From assembly GCA_032209605.1 (NCBI GenBank), contig JASFXZ010000037.1:3906001-3970000 (forward strand): 64,000 nt of DNA, written 5' to 3'. Both the position numbers and the translations under genes were made by a program. Position 1 is the stretch's first letter. Each line of letters starts with the position of its first letter. The notes under the pieces were generated by a model. It was not told where the DNA came from and searched no databases. It worked only from the letters and a program-made list of their open reading frames with translations. Positions 11,702 to 25,098 of this stretch are shown here, piece after piece. Origin of the DNA: Mactromeris polynyma. Lineage: Eukaryota > Mollusca > Bivalvia > Venerida > Mactridae.

Positions 11702-12877
11702 CCCGGAGGTCTGCGTGGGGAGGCACTGTCTTATGTATGTGGCGTTCCCTGTAGCTACCCGGAGGTCTGCGTGGGGAGGCACTGTCTTATGTATGTGGCG
11801 TTCCCTGTAGCTACCCGGAGGTCTGCGTGGGGAGGCACTGTATTATGTATGTGGCGTTCCCTGTAGCTACCCGGAGGTCTGCGTGGGGAGGCACTGTATT
11901 ATGTATGTGGCGTTCCCTGTAGCTACCCGGAGGTCTGTGTGGGGAGGCACTGTCTTATGTATGTGGCGTTCCCTGTAGCTACCCGGAGGTCTGCGTGGGG
12001 AGGCACTGTCTTATGTATGTGGCGTTCCCTGTAGCTACCCGGAGGTCTGCGTGGGGAGGCACTGTCTTATGTATGTGGCGTTCCCTGTAGCTACCCGGAG
12101 GTCTGCGTGGGGAGGCACTGTCTTATGTATGTGGCGTTCCCTGTAGCTACCCGGAGGTCTGCGTGGGGAGGCACTGTCTTATGTATGTGGCGTTCCCTGT
12201 AGCTACCCGGAGGTCTGCGTGGGGAGGCACTGTCTTATGTATGTGGCGTTCCCTGTAGCTACCCGGAGGTCTGCGTGGGGAGGCACTGTCTTATGTATGT
12301 GGCGTTCCCTGTAGCTACCCGGAGGTCTGCGTGGGGAGGCACTGTCTTATGTATGTGGCGTTCCCTGTAGCTACCCGGAGGTCTGCGTGGGGAGGCACTG
12401 TATTATGTATGTGGCGTTCCCTGTAGCTACCCGGAGGTCTGCGTGGGGAGGCACTGTATTATGTATGTGGCGTTCCCTGTAGCTACCCGGAGGTCTGTGT
12501 GGGGAGGCACTGTCTTATGTATGTGGCGTTCCCTGTAGCTACCCGGAGGTCTGCGTGGGGAGGCACTGTCTTATGTATGTGGCGTTCCCTGTAGCTACCC
12601 GGAGGTCTGTGTGGGGAGGCACGGTCTTATGTATGTGGCGTTCCCTGTAGCTACCCGGAGGTCTGTGTGGGGAGGCACTGTCTTTTATATGTGGCGTTCC
12701 CTGTAGCTACCCGGAGGTCTGTGTGGGGAGGCACGGTCTTGTGTATGTGGCGTTCCCTGTAGCTACCCGGAGGTCTGTGTGGGGAGGCACTGTCTTGTGT
12801 ATGTGGCGTTCCCTGTAGCTACCCGGAGGTCTGTGTGGGGAGGCACTGTCTTGTGTATGTGGCGTTCCCTGTAGCTA
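11702..12877. repeat. 56-bp minisatellite array, 21 copies
   Basis: The unit CCCGGAGGTCTGCGTGGGGA...GGCGTTCCCTGTAGCTA repeats every 56 bp (GGAGGTCTGC at 11705 and 11761) for 1,176 bp, exactly 21 units. Variants (TGCGTGGGG/TGTGTGGGG, TCTTATG/TATTATG/TCTTGTG) are clustered: the right-hand units are mostly TGTGTGGGG, like the single-copy homologue at 61760. The array is an internal amplification of a dispersed element. Confidence 0.95.
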
Positions 12878-15800
12878 CTTATTCTCTCTATTTTACTGAA
12901 CAATATTATGAAATTAGTGTTTTTTGCTGTGTTACCAAAAGAGCCACATAGAATATTGTACTTTAAGCGTACTTTAATTGACAACCTGTCAATTTCCGTG
13001 AGTGATTTTCGAATCATGTATGCTAAAGTGCATACAGAAATATTCATTTTCTTTGTATTTGTAAAACCAATTACCAAACAAAACTTCAAAAAGTGTCTAT
13101 TCTGCAACATCGTTACAATGTTAGGTTTTCAAACAATCGTGGGATGATAGCGTGACAAAACATCAAATTAACTTAATTAAGACTGTGATAGTGAATATTT
13201 CATGGGATGCAACAACTGACTAATAACTGGAAAAAAAACAACGCGGAAGCCAATTTCGGTTACAAATATAAAACCACTCTTGCCTATCATAAAACTGTCA
13301 TAGCCCAGGATATCCACGTATCATCGTAAAGTTCTGTATGACAGACCGGTCAGGGAAATATAAAATATGAGAAGTGTTTGTACTTACACAAGAGCTCGAT
13401 CGTGTTTGTGTATCAGAAGATAAAATATCCCGCTGAAGGTTACTAAATGACGGGAGACAGCCAGACATTGTAGAATAATCACTGGGTCGATTGCACTTCT
13501 ACAATTACCATACATGGATTGTCTGCTCAGCTCGGCACATCAACATCATTATAATTAAGCTGAATGTCAGGGTTTATAATACACCCACAGTCAAGTTCAT
13601 GATAGTAAGTGGGTAAATATTAGACTACCAAGATGTTTACCACGTGTATCTTGAAATCATTGCATTATATTTTCTGCAGAAATCAGGTTTTGGTACTGTA
13701 TATACTGCCTTAGTATGGAATTGTAGTTCAAACGTGCCATGAGTATTTAACAATACACAATCTTTCCGAACGAATCATACGATCATATTTCTATCTAGCG
13801 TCTATTTTCTTAGCATTATATAGTTCTTGTTGACCGTTGGGAGTTCAGCTTTGGAACTAATTTACAGATTTGGTAAATCATGGTGTTCTTCACACAATAG
13901 AAACGGTGTGTAGTACTGCATTATGTAAACATCTTTAATATGGTTAGTATCTGGTGGAATCGTACAATCAAGTACTTAACCTATATCTCGAACTAAACGT
14001 AAACACCTCGATTGTTCGATCATACATTGTTTTTATTTTTCTAATTTTCGTGCAAATTGAGCGAGTTTGTGTTTATATTGACCACCTATTTAAGACATAC
14101 TGTATTTGGCACATTCCATACAATATTATAGGGAATGCATTGGGCTTAAGCTACAGCAATATTACTGAAAACTTTCAAATATTATTAATTTTTGGATTGA
14201 GAATATCACGTGACCTGGCACATTCACAGGCGGCAATTGGTCACAACAATGCTTTATGGCCACCTAGCTATGCGATACTGTCCAGCATGTCTATAAACAG
14301 ACTGATATAAACTGGTTCCCACAAGGAATAAATTCTACCATCTGTCCAAATATTCGTTCAAACTAGATCTTGCTGAATATATCCCTCATTAATTATTTAT
14401 TTATGTTATCAATGGAGTTAACAATAAAACAATAAATGTGGTTTAGCACAAACATGAAAGATAAAGTCGAGCAGTAAATGCCTCATACAAAGTACACAGT
14501 CAGTTAATTATAAGGCGCTCCATCCGACGTCAGAATATCTAGTCAAATAACAATTGGAACAACTATATGTACAATGTGTCGTTACATACATGAAAACACA
14601 TCAGAAATACAACTATGGTTTATAATCTACTACATTATGTATAAGCACAAAAAATAACTCATTTATTCCAACTCCGTAAAATATAGAAACTGCTTTATTG
14701 CTTTATAAGAAAAGTGATCAATTGCATTGTCACGTTTCAGCCCACGCTGTTATACAATGAAGTACACTCGTGCTGCTGAATTAAACGATACAGATTTCAA
14801 TCAAGTCATTTTTGATACTCTCCAAATAGCATGTAAATTTATCTATTCGAAGAACATCTAATCCCCTAATGAAATCAGATCTTCTATGGAAACGTGAATT
14901 ATAACCACTGCAAATTGAAACATTTCATTTCGTTAACGACCTAGCATCATCAAAGTCTCGGTAAATCAGCAACACAAAAACACCTAAGCTAAGCTTTGTG
15001 ATATTGAAAACGTTATCAGTGTCTCGCAAGCAAGAATAATCAATTTAAAACTCAAGTCAGATTAATAAATTTCAATCTTGCAATTACAGAAATTATTTTA
15101 TTGCTAATCTCGTTCCAAATATGTATCGAAATGAATGCTTAACTCTATTGCCTCTGTATCGATTGATGCATTGAATGATGAGGGTACTTATTTAATATTA
15201 TTCTGTCGTTTTTACCAAATTAGGAAATTTATAATGTCACCACGTGCGCTTAATTGTAAATTTCTGAAGAACTAATCTTTCCAATGAAGACTTTATTCAT
15301 CAGTATAGAGAAACATTACGATAGTATATTACAGCAAATCTGAGAAACCAAACTTTACATATTTGTATTTTATCTAACATGTACATAATATGTTTAAAAT
15401 GATTTGTAATAAAGGAACATTCTAAGAAGATTTCTATGAATTCCAAAGATTGTACTTCATTAAAAAATATGCCAGTTTATCACACGTCAGAAGCATTCAT
15501 GTTATAAAAGCATTGCAAGGGAAACAAAAGCAACACAAATGTTTGACTTCAAGTACCAACAAGACCAGCTAATTCATCATCTGTTGATATAAATAATAAC
15601 TCTATCATAACCAGAGCCACGATAAATGTCGTCATCCCTGATTAGAATGTGAATGATAGAGTATATGGCAAGGAAAGTGTTTAACTGAAGGCGATATAGA
15701 GATCGCCCGCTGTCCCGGGCTAGACTAATCCTGAATCTGGCTACCAACAGTTGATTTGAAGTAAGTCCCGAACAAGTTTGCTTTTAAAGCTAACCAACAT

Positions 15801-16564
15801 CAGCAATTGGTCAGTTGTAAGTCAAACCTCAGAATCCCACAAACACATACATGTGATTATTAGTTTTAGATTGTGGAGCTATCATTGTGTAAGTTTATTT
15901 GTTACTAAATAACCGATTTTCTCGGACAACTAGCTTCCTATGTCGGACAAGTCAAGTTTTACATTTCCATTAGTGCGGGACAAGCGTCTTTGAAAAACAT
16001 TTCTAGAACACTGTATATATATACCAATCCAAACTGAACAACTTGGAACACATTACGTCTCTGAAATATCTCTGGAAGTACGATAAATAACAGTATATTG
16101 TTGTTATGTTTACAACTTAATGTTCCTTCATGTGTGTATATACAATACTCAAACACACGGAATAGAAGCACAGGGAAGGCCACATTCTCGGAGCAGGGCC
16201 ACACACATCCCAGGTACCGAAATGATATAAGAATAATGAGAGGCACAACACTAAACTACAAAGGGTGTGATTAGGGGAATACAGGGCTATACAACTATTA
16301 AACATAAACAACATCACGAAAAGAGTTCTCTATCTTATTTATTTATTTTCTTTAACTTTCCAGATTTCCAATTTCCATTTCGGATTTGTGTAACATATAT
16401 GTCAAGTCTTACAAGTAAACGATAGAATCAGCTGTTGAGCATGTTTCAATTTGCTTTACTCAGTCTGCAAAGATTAAAGGAAAGTATACATGTGTTAAGA
16501 TGTGTTATGTGTTTATTTCTCAATGCTTTAAACTTTACAGTCTATGAGCATACACTATAATATC
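12878..16564. other. Long AT-rich region, no gene recognised
   Basis: No supported gene over 3.7 kb. The open frames 12908-13147 and 13954-14310 (118 codons, plus strand) and 15959-16317 (minus) have no recognisable domain and AT-driven composition. Around 16160-16215 the minus strand resembles the dispersed GGCGTTCCCTGT family in degraded form. No tRNA, SINE or array was found. Promoters or enhancers cannot be judged from sequence alone. Confidence 0.4.
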
Positions 16565-16701
16565 AATATCAGATCCCGTGGAGGGTGATATAATATAATG
16601 TTAACCCGAGAAGCTTAATGTTAACCGATGCGTAAGTTGAATGATATTAACATTCTGAGGGTTAACATCATATGCTATCACCCTCCATGGGATCTGATAT
16701 T
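16565..16701. mobile_element. Fold-back MITE-like palindrome
   Basis: The left arm (16565-16606, AATATCAGATCCCGTGGAGG...) and right arm (16659-16701, ...CCTCCATGGGATCTGATATT) are reverse complements with few mismatches; both inner edges contain GTTAAC. The centre repeats TTAATGTTAACC-like words. There is no coding content. It is a small inverted-repeat element that would extrude as a cruciform. Confidence 0.75.
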
Positions 16702-16944
16702 TATTTTATTATACCGAACAAATGTTGTGATATTAGATTATAAAACAGTATTAATGTGAAACAGAAACAATAAAGTGTTTGCAGAGTATTTCGATTTTTT
16801 GAAGCAATTTTTGTGAAAGAGCTGAATCTGTCAAACTGACAGATAATGCAAACAATACAAGCGTTTGATTGTTACCTATTTTAATAAGCGCCTATTGATT
16901 CGAACTATGAACATTTCGAGTAGTCTATTTTTAGACCCGTGCGA

Positions 16945-17086
16945 GGGTAAAAACGTTATTTCACAGCGTCAAAGTGTAAAAACGTTATGTCACAGCGTCA
17001 CAGGGTAAAAACGTTATGTCACAGCGTCACGGGGTCAAAACGTTATGTCACAGCGTCACGGGGTCAAAACATTATGTCACAGGGTA
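16945..17086. repeat. 29-bp tandem repeat, about 5 copies
   Basis: The unit AAAACGTTATGTCACAGCGTCACGGGGTC is repeated about 4.9 times with small changes (CACAGGGTA, CAAAGTGTA). It lies directly upstream of a SINE-like sequence. Confidence 0.9.
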
Positions 17087-17099
17087 ACATTACGGATTT

Positions 17100-17395
17100 G
17101 CTTATAGTATATGAGCCAGCGCATGAGAAAACTACCCTTATGGCAATATTATTAGGTTCGATCCCCGCTCCACCACTGACAGTACTAACAGTCTTTCGGA
17201 CGAGTCTTTGAAAAACCGAGGTCGCGTGTATGATGCTTTTAATTTATTGCTTTACATCGAGCACGTAAAATAACCAGGGTTGCGTCTGGAACTGGGGCAT
17301 CTGCTGTATCATGAACTATCCTCCAAAAATCTTAGATAACTAACATTCTTCCGGAGGCGTCGCCTATATGGGAAACCGGTGGCGACGATAAATAC
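17100..17395 (+). mobile_element. tRNA-derived SINE, bivalve type
   Basis: A pol III B-box-like GGTTCGATCCCC lies at 17156-17167. Downstream are blocks I recognise from memory as typical of molluscan SINE central domains: ACCGAGGTCGCGTGTATGAT (17216-17235), GAGCACGTAAAATAACCAGG and CCGGAGGCGTCGCCTATATG. The A box is poorly preserved, so this is an old copy. The right end grades into an A-rich stretch (AAATACAAAAAAATACG). The family name is not assigned. Confidence 0.6.
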
Positions 17396-17947
17396 ACGCA
17401 AATACAAAAAAATACGTTCTCTATTTAGCAGAGAATGGTTGAGGTAAACCAAACATCTACCACCTATTATTTGAGCATTATAATTTATTGCACCTGAACA
17501 CTTTGAGTGTGAACAGCCTGTACTAATATTTGTCTCCTCAATTTAGGACAAAGGCAAGAAGCACTTCAATAGTCATACCTTGTTCTAACGCAGTCTGAAT
17601 TCCAGAATAAAGGTAAACTGCAAGAACTATAGGGAATTCAGCGGTATATATTTTCTGACGCTTAGAAATGTAAAATAATCGTAGGACGAAAATGCTGTCA
17701 AAATAATCCGTCATGTGGAACTTGATAAAAAGAGAAATTTCTTGTTCATTCAGGAGATTTCAATTTATATATCTGACAGTTGATATTAAACAACAAAACT
17801 ATATGTATGTTGTAAAAATAAAATAATCTAAACGTGGTAAAGGTAATTGACGATTCCTTTCAACCAAAACGTGTCCATGTAGTAATACAATCCACTCTGG
17901 TTTTAAGAGATCACGGCTTGTGAACATCATGACTATAGTCCTTGATA
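17396..17947. other. No gene recognised
   Basis: AT-rich spacer between a SINE-like unit and a fold-back element. No supported frame or repeat. Confidence 0.4.
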
Positions 17948-18190
17948 GAATTCGTCGCATTATTTCCAGAAACCCATAACTTGATTTTCGTCTTTTTTTT
18001 TAAGGTTAACCATCCTGTAGAGAATAGTTACATACGGGGTTATGAAATTGTTTTTTATTTAAGTTATGTGCATTCCAGAACAATACAGGTAGTACAGATA
18101 GAAAGAGCTTCGAAAGACAGTTACAACGATACCAAATACTCAAACCGTCAAAAATTGAGTTACGGGCTTCCGGAAATAAGGCGACGAGAT
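17948..18190. mobile_element. Short fold-back element, copy B
   Basis: Arms at 17948-17990 (GAATTCGTCGCATTATTTCC...) and 18149-18190 (...CCGGAAATAAGGCGACGAGAT) are imperfect reverse complements. The interior AACGATACCAAATACTCAA matches the interior of the fold-back at 11000-11160. It is a larger member of the same MITE-like family. The overlapping frames on both strands (92 and 90 codons) follow from the inverted symmetry and are not genes. Confidence 0.55.
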
Positions 18191-20949
18191 ATTTACAACA
18201 AAATAATTGTACATCTATAGAACACTTGTTTATGTATGTAGTATTTCTGATGACGCGTCCATTTCTGTATTCATGCAATATTATACAAATATCACTGATC
18301 TCACTTTAAAGTCCATTAAACCAATTTGTTTGCCATGTTAATGTAGAGTAATAAATAATGAATAACTTTCCCCTTCTCTATAATAGCAGTCTGAATAGTT
18401 ATAGAGTGATTCTGACACCGGGACAATACGTAACACAATACGTAACCCAGCGTGATGGGAGAGAGCGCATCGAGCGTAGTACATATAAGGCCAAACAAAA
18501 CAGCGCCCCCATGTGGGACATGTGCTTTAGACGAATTGGGATATGTACTGCTTAGTGATACATATCAATGTTGAAAGAAATAACACAATTTGTATTTACA
18601 ATAACTGAAAACGATTTGTGAATCAATAAAAAAGAAAGATTTCTATCTCCCATCAGCGTATTTGTTTTGGAACATGAAACATTATTCTGGGCAACGTCGA
18701 ATCTAAAATCCCAGAAGGAATAAATTGTAGATGAAAAGCAAACATGGCAAAACATACAAACATTTACGAATCTTATGTGCGGAAATCCAAAAACAACATG
18801 TAATCTTGCGAACTTTATTTACTTTGCCAATTCATGTAGAAATCAAACCAATGTATGAAAATGATGTAAAATTTGTGATGCTTTTTGAAAATCCATGTTT
18901 TTCGTCAACATGTTGTATACAAGCATTGACTTTTGTTTGCTATAAACATGATAACATGTTTTATGCAATAAAATGATATTGTATTGTACGTATTGTATGT
19001 TGTTAAAGACTTTACAGATTGAAAATAATACATATTTCAAGTGTACTGCGACGTACAATAACTCTTCGTTTTGATGGAAGAAAGTGGATCGAACTGCTTT
19101 AATAATGTATAGCCAATTCCAGTAGTCCACATCAAGCAAGTACGGAAAGTGCGATTTGTTATCAAAATCAAACAGTCGTAGCCTATGTTTTATCAATGAT
19201 CAACACAATCAGATAATTGTGGAAATTGGAAATTCTGGTGATCAATAAAAGATCTGGGCAAAACATCTCTGTAAAATACATGGTATTTCAAGGGTTTCCT
19301 GGGAAATATAGTGCGTAAGCTAAGTTGTGAAAACGAGTGTATCTTAAATAGGCTTAAATATATCCTGACTATGCATGTTAATCAGTGAGTTATATGTTTT
19401 GCCCGCGTACATCCTTGAGCAACTGACAGCCATCATTGTATCAATACTTGCAAAGAAGCACTAACAAAATAAATACTGCGAGATTGGCGTATAGCCACTG
19501 TCACAAATGAAATATAATTAGTCGGAACTCGTTCATTCGAATGCATCGTGTCGAAATTTTAGCTCGGTAAAGTTTCAAAAAGCTTATTTAAATTCGTCGT
19601 GCATAAGAAGATACGTAGAGACCTAATATTTATTTAGGATCATAACAGGTATTTGGATAAAAGGTGGTCGAATAACGACGTCCGACTGTATGTAAAAAGC
19701 GGCAAGTTCTTATTCATATAGAAGCAACCATGCTAACAGCCATACAAACAATAAGAACCTCTTAACAATTAAGGGTCTATGATCATGATACAGTATACAG
19801 AATGCTTCCTCTCCAGAACATCACCATAGGAGTGTGCAGATCTGACTGTAGCTCTATTGGAAGCAAATAATCTACAGTATAAAAGATAGGTATGGAACTG
19901 AACTGTGTTCAGTAAAGGTGTTTGCGGCTAACGTTTATAACGTTTGCAACTTGGTTCCCCGTGTGCAGTGAATGTGATACTTTGGGTCAGTGATACATTC
20001 TATACTCATTCTATACTCAGACAGCTTCAAACGTATAATTATGTACACTATCACTCGGTCGAATAAAACATGTAAGAGAAAATATGTTGTATAGGCCTGG
20101 AAACACTAATACATGTATCCATGCAAATTGAATGATGATTTATGTCTGACCACTGTATACGAATGTTCCATGGCATCCCGTACGATAGAGGAAAACATGG
20201 GTACAGTACAATGTATAGCAAATTTACCATTCATGGTAGCGTTGTATCATACAAGAAAAACGCACATTGCCAATCTATAGACATAAAACAGGCGGTAAGA
20301 AAAGGACAAATCAATGGCCTAATGATCTATAAATGCTTGCCTGTCTTAAGTAAGTGATTGTAGAGAAGTGATTGCTGGCCGAGAGGCTATTAATCAGTGA
20401 GCAAACCACTTATTTATAGAGAACAATCAAACACGAATTGAAGGCTGAAAATCAATTCCATTCATTGGCCTATCACTCAAGGATATAATTGCTCAAATGC
20501 TATTGTTCCGTTGCAGCAAAGAATGGACCAAGAACACTAACATGGCTTTGCTATTTGCATATCAATGTTGTGCAAAACAATTAAATCTTACGTTAACCAA
20601 TAAACCAACTTCTTATCAACCGAACAACGTGTGTAACCTTGGGGCGGGTTTGTTAACCTTTCGAAAAGGGGTTCGTTACCTTACCGAAATCCAATGTTAC
20701 CAAAATCCATTGTGGATCTGAAGTGACCTGCAATCGTAACATCTCGGCAATGTTTTATGTTGCACAACAAATCTAAACCTTCCAATTGCGCCGACCATCT
20801 TTTTTCAAGATAATTATTGTCTATTGTTATCATATGTTTGATAAACAGTTGATTAGCTTAATGGTAATTTCTTGTTGTACTTAATATTGATCAATATTCT
20901 TTCTTAGTAACAAACATGAAACATGAACTAAAAATGACAACGGTCATGC
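18191..20949. other. No gene recognised
   Basis: AT-rich sequence. Several frames of 60-117 codons on both strands (for example 18843-19196 minus, 18731-18976 plus) overlap each other and lack motifs. No array or RNA gene was found. Confidence 0.4.
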
Positions 20950-21330
20950 TTAGTGTTAAAGAAGTATCTGGCTCATCTGAACATAAAATATTTGAATTGG
21001 CTTCATCCAGTATTGTTGTTACATTGGCTAAAACATTTCTAATAAGAACCATTGCAATGTATAACTGATTAAAAATATCTTTTTTTTACCATATTACTAA
21101 CACAAAACGTGTAAAATAGCATGATTGTTAAAAAAACAGCTAGTTTTTTTAAATTTTATTATGTACAAACATCTGTCTTCAACAAATACGGATCAATACA
21201 TTCAGTTCATTCTTTGTTAATGCATGTTTATTGATGTTGAACTACAGGAAATATATTTTTCATGTTTGTTAAGGTAAACACATGAACAAAATATGAGCAT
21301 AATATTACTTTAAATTAACAAAGTATTGCC
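20950..21330 (-). repeat. Dispersed repeat, inverted partner of 60205-60573
   Basis: The reverse complement of this segment matches 60205-60573 over nearly its whole length, with few differences in the best part (for example ACTGGATGAAGCCAATTCAA in both). Homology stops abruptly near 20950 (= 60573). The two copies lie about 39 kb apart in inverted orientation. A short frame is open in both copies. The element type is unknown. Confidence 0.75.
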
Positions 21331-21372
21331 TCAAAATATTTCAACATATTGGCTGTACATGAATGCTCCTGA

Positions 21373-21560
21373 TTGGGAGACCACCCGACTAGTACAGCAG
21401 GTAGAACGCTACACTGTTACCCGGTATGTCCCAGTTCGATTCCCAAATAGGACAGGTCATGTTCCTACATGTCATTGAGTACGGTCATGTCATCCATTTG
21501 CCGAGAAGTTGTCAGTTGCTTGTGGCAGAATCCGACCGCCAACACTACTCGCTACTTTCT
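21373..21560 (+). mobile_element. tRNA-derived SINE
   Basis: An A-box-like AGTACAGCAGGTAGAACG (21391-21408) and a B-box-like CAGTTCGATTCCC (21432-21444) have tRNA-like spacing. They are followed by a tRNA-unrelated body that includes GCAGAATCCGACCGCCAACA (21525-21544). The head does not fold as a clean cloverleaf, so it is a SINE head or pseudo-tRNA, not a functional tRNA. The right boundary is approximate. Confidence 0.6.
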
Positions 21561-23715
21561 AAGTTACCCGTCTTTCCACTGTTATGAATCAGTTTCAAGC
21601 AGTATATAACTAACAAATAATTCCTTCTGGTACAAATACGTCTGTACGTACGTACATGCACTCGGTCAAATACACAAATGTAAGAGTTGACTAAAATGAT
21701 ATTCAACATTTTAAAACAACTTTGGAGATGTGTGTCATGTCATTTATACAGTCAGATACATGACTCACACTGAGAGTTCAAACGGAGGACAACACTGGTA
21801 TTTCGAGAATTAAAATGAAAATTTAAAAAAAGATTACCAATCCAGTAAAAGTTATTCCCTTCAGAGCTACTCAAGTTATCTATTATATAAATATATGTAC
21901 GTTCTACAGACTATTATATTTTTACTTCAATCATTTTCAAAAGCTACTACTTTAAGTTCATTGTTCCTTCTCCCAAATTGTATTGTAGAGAACAAATTAG
22001 CCAACTACAACAAACTGTCCTATTCATGAACCATAACAAACATTCCTACGATATTTATGACAGCACGAGTTCGTTCCCTTTAACTGCAAAGTTGCAATGA
22101 CAATATGATAAAATTCAGCACGTGTGCTTGAAGTCAAGTTAATAAGTAATTTTATGCAGCTCAATATACCTGAATGCAAAAACTAATGACAAATTAATTC
22201 TGAACATGCATCATTCGTATTAAACTGATCAACTTTTGGTCCAAACTGATGGTACATATTCATCCACTGTGCACACATGTTATATGTATATGCAATTTAT
22301 ACCATTGAAATGATTCCATAACAACAAACACAAACACAGAATGAGCCGTGTATAAAGCAAACACAGTTATTGTCATCATTATTATATTGCCGCTATTGAA
22401 TACTCCTTTAATAATTTACACATATTTATAACTGTAATAATCATAAATTCAGAAACATTACAGAATGATTTATTAATATCTGGATTTAAGTATAATACTT
22501 ATCATCCAATGTATACAATTTACAAAATATCGACATACTTTATGAGAGTGAGTACATGTACATTTATACATACAACATAGTGAAACGAAATATTAAAATA
22601 CACATGACAAACGACAGTGATACAATATGACTAGATATGAAAATCAACATTATAATTATAACATCCAATCAAGAACATAGAACGTTACAGGGAATGCCAC
22701 ATACACAAGTCACATGGCAACGCCTGGACACACAACTCCTGGGAAACAACAGACTACGAAACATTGGAGACTTGGTAGAACAAGCGAAGAGGTGAGCAAG
22801 GAATGATCTGGCCGACTATCAAAATCAACAATGGAGAATTTACGGAGACAACAAGGGTGAAAGGTGACAACTAACTGCAGGATATGTCGGGTTTATGCGA
22901 GATAATCTAGGTACGAAACTAGTATATATAAATAAGTGTAACATATTCCCTTAATATTAATTTCATTGAAAACTAACTAATGTACGCAACCCCTTTAGAG
23001 GCGAAATCAAGCGATCAATAATGTCTCTCAAGGGACGATGTAATCTAGAAGATTAAAGGGTGTAAGAGGTTAGCAACATGTTGAGTACTCACGTAAGTCA
23101 AATATTCCTTGTGACCAGTCGGGTGAATTTATCAAAAACTATTTTCAATTATTTAGTATCAATCAACAATCATCACAAAATCAATTAAATAATCCCTCAA
23201 CGAAGTGGTGAACGTGTTTCCTAGACAACACACACTGAGGTAGAGACACGAGCAATGATACAGTCGATGTATCTGATATTGTATCTGATTGTCACTCCGG
23301 AACCTACGATACACTAGTCAACGTGAACTGTAAGTACACGTAGCGAACCCATCAATTCATCTACGAAATACGGAGCTTTCAAAACCGTCAAGCTATGAAT
23401 TAAAATTATATAAAAGAGTATAAATTACACACAAATATTAAACTAATGAATATGCATAGTATTAAATTCGTCTTGTATCTTACCATCATTCACAAGACTA
23501 GTTGGCTATCATGCTTTAATTTCCATGAACTCTTTGTAATGTGATGAGTACCAAACAGTATTCGTGACGCTGAATATATTGTACCTATAACAAGGTCATA
23601 GTCCCGTATATCACGTAGTAACTGAGCTTATGTTGCCGCATTTATATCACTATATTGTAGTGTTCAACATGTATCTTACATCATTATCTTGACTAAGTAT
23701 ACGGGGCACTGTAAC
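21561..23715. other. AT-rich region with a fragment of a dispersed element
   Basis: No gene recognised. Around 22685-22870 the text (ACAGGGAATGCCACATACAC..., then CAAATGG-like and ACAACAAGGGTGAAAGGTGA words) resembles, on the minus strand, the family whose GGCGTTCCCTGTAGC segment forms the 56-bp array. The rest is anonymous AT-rich DNA. Confidence 0.4.
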
Positions 23716-25098
23716 CGGTATGTGGATCGGTATATGCATTGAACTGTTTGCTGTACCCGGTATGTGGATCGGTTTATGCATTGAAATGTTCGTTGTATCC
23801 GGTATATGGATCGGTAAATGCATTGAAATGTTCGCTGTACCCGGTATGTGGATCGGTATACATATTGAAATGTTCGCTGTACCCGGTATATGGATCGGTA
23901 TATGCATTGAAATGTTCGCTGTTCCCGGTATGTGGATCGGTATATGCATTGAAATGTTCGATGTACCCGGTATGTGGATCGGCATATGCATTGAAATGTT
24001 CGTTGTACCCAGTATGTGGATCGGTATATGCATTGAAATGTTCGCTGTACCCGGTATGTGGATCGGTTTTATGCATTGAAATGTTCGCTGTACCCGGTAT
24101 ATGGATCGGTATACATATTGAAATTTTCGCTGTACTGTATATATCAATCGGTATGCGCATTGAAATGTTCGCTGTGCTCGGTATATGGATCGGCATATGT
24201 ATTTAAATGTTCGCTGTACCCGTTATATGGATCGGTATACATATTGAAATGTTCGCTGTACCCGGTATGTGGATCGGTATATGCATTGAAATGTTCGCTG
24301 TACCTGGTATATGGATCGGTATACATATTGAAATTTTCGCTGTACTGGATATATCAATCGGTATGCGCATTGAAATGTTCGCTGTGCTCGATATATGGAT
24401 CGGCATATGCATTTAACGCTGTGATTGATATATGGATCGGCATATGCATTTAAAAATGTTCGCTGTACCCGTTATATGGATCGGTATACGCATTGAAATG
24501 TTCGCTGTACTGGATATATCAATCGGTATGCGCATTGAAATGTTCGCTGTACTCGGTATATGGATCGGTATGCGCATTGAAATGTTCGCTGTGCTCGGTA
24601 TATGGATCGGTATGCGCATTGAAATGTTCGCTGTACTCGGTATATGGATCGGTATGCGCATTGAAATGTTCGCTGTACTCGGTATATCAATCGGTATGCG
24701 CATTGAAATGTTCGCTGTACTCGGTATATGGATCGGTATGCGCATTGAAAGGTTCGCTGTGCTCGGTATATGGATCGGTATGCGCATTGAAATGTTCGCT
24801 GTACTCGGTATATGGATCGGTATGCGCATTGAAATGTTCGCTGTACTCGGTATAGGAATCGGCATGCGCATTGAAATGTTCGTTGTGCTCGGTATATGGA
24901 TCGGTATGCGCATTGAAATGTTCGTTGTGCTCGGTATATGGATCGGTATGCGCATTGAAATGTTCGCTGTACTCGGTATGGGAATCGGTATGCGCATTGA
25001 AATGTTCGCTGTACCCGTTATATGGATCGGTTTGCGCAATGAAAAGTTCGCTGTAATCGGTATATGAATCGGTATACGCATTGAAATGTTCGCTGTAC
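23716..25098. repeat. 42-bp minisatellite array, about 33 copies
   Basis: The unit GGTATGTGGATCGGTATATG...GAAATGTTCGCTGTACCC repeats at 42 bp. Sub-blocks differ: left units carry TATATGCATTG and ACCC, right units carry TATGCGCATTG and ACTC. Since 42 = 14 codons and stops are rare in the unit, several frames stay open on both strands (up to 453 codons on the minus strand, running into the next array). This is an arithmetic consequence of the unit. The array grades into a 21-bp array at about 25.1 kb. Confidence 0.95.

Noticed and set aside
11395..11810. 119-codon hydrophobic frame entering the 56-bp array
   Set aside because: Part of a dispersed element; the frame is not preserved as protein in the homologous copy at 61.6 kb.
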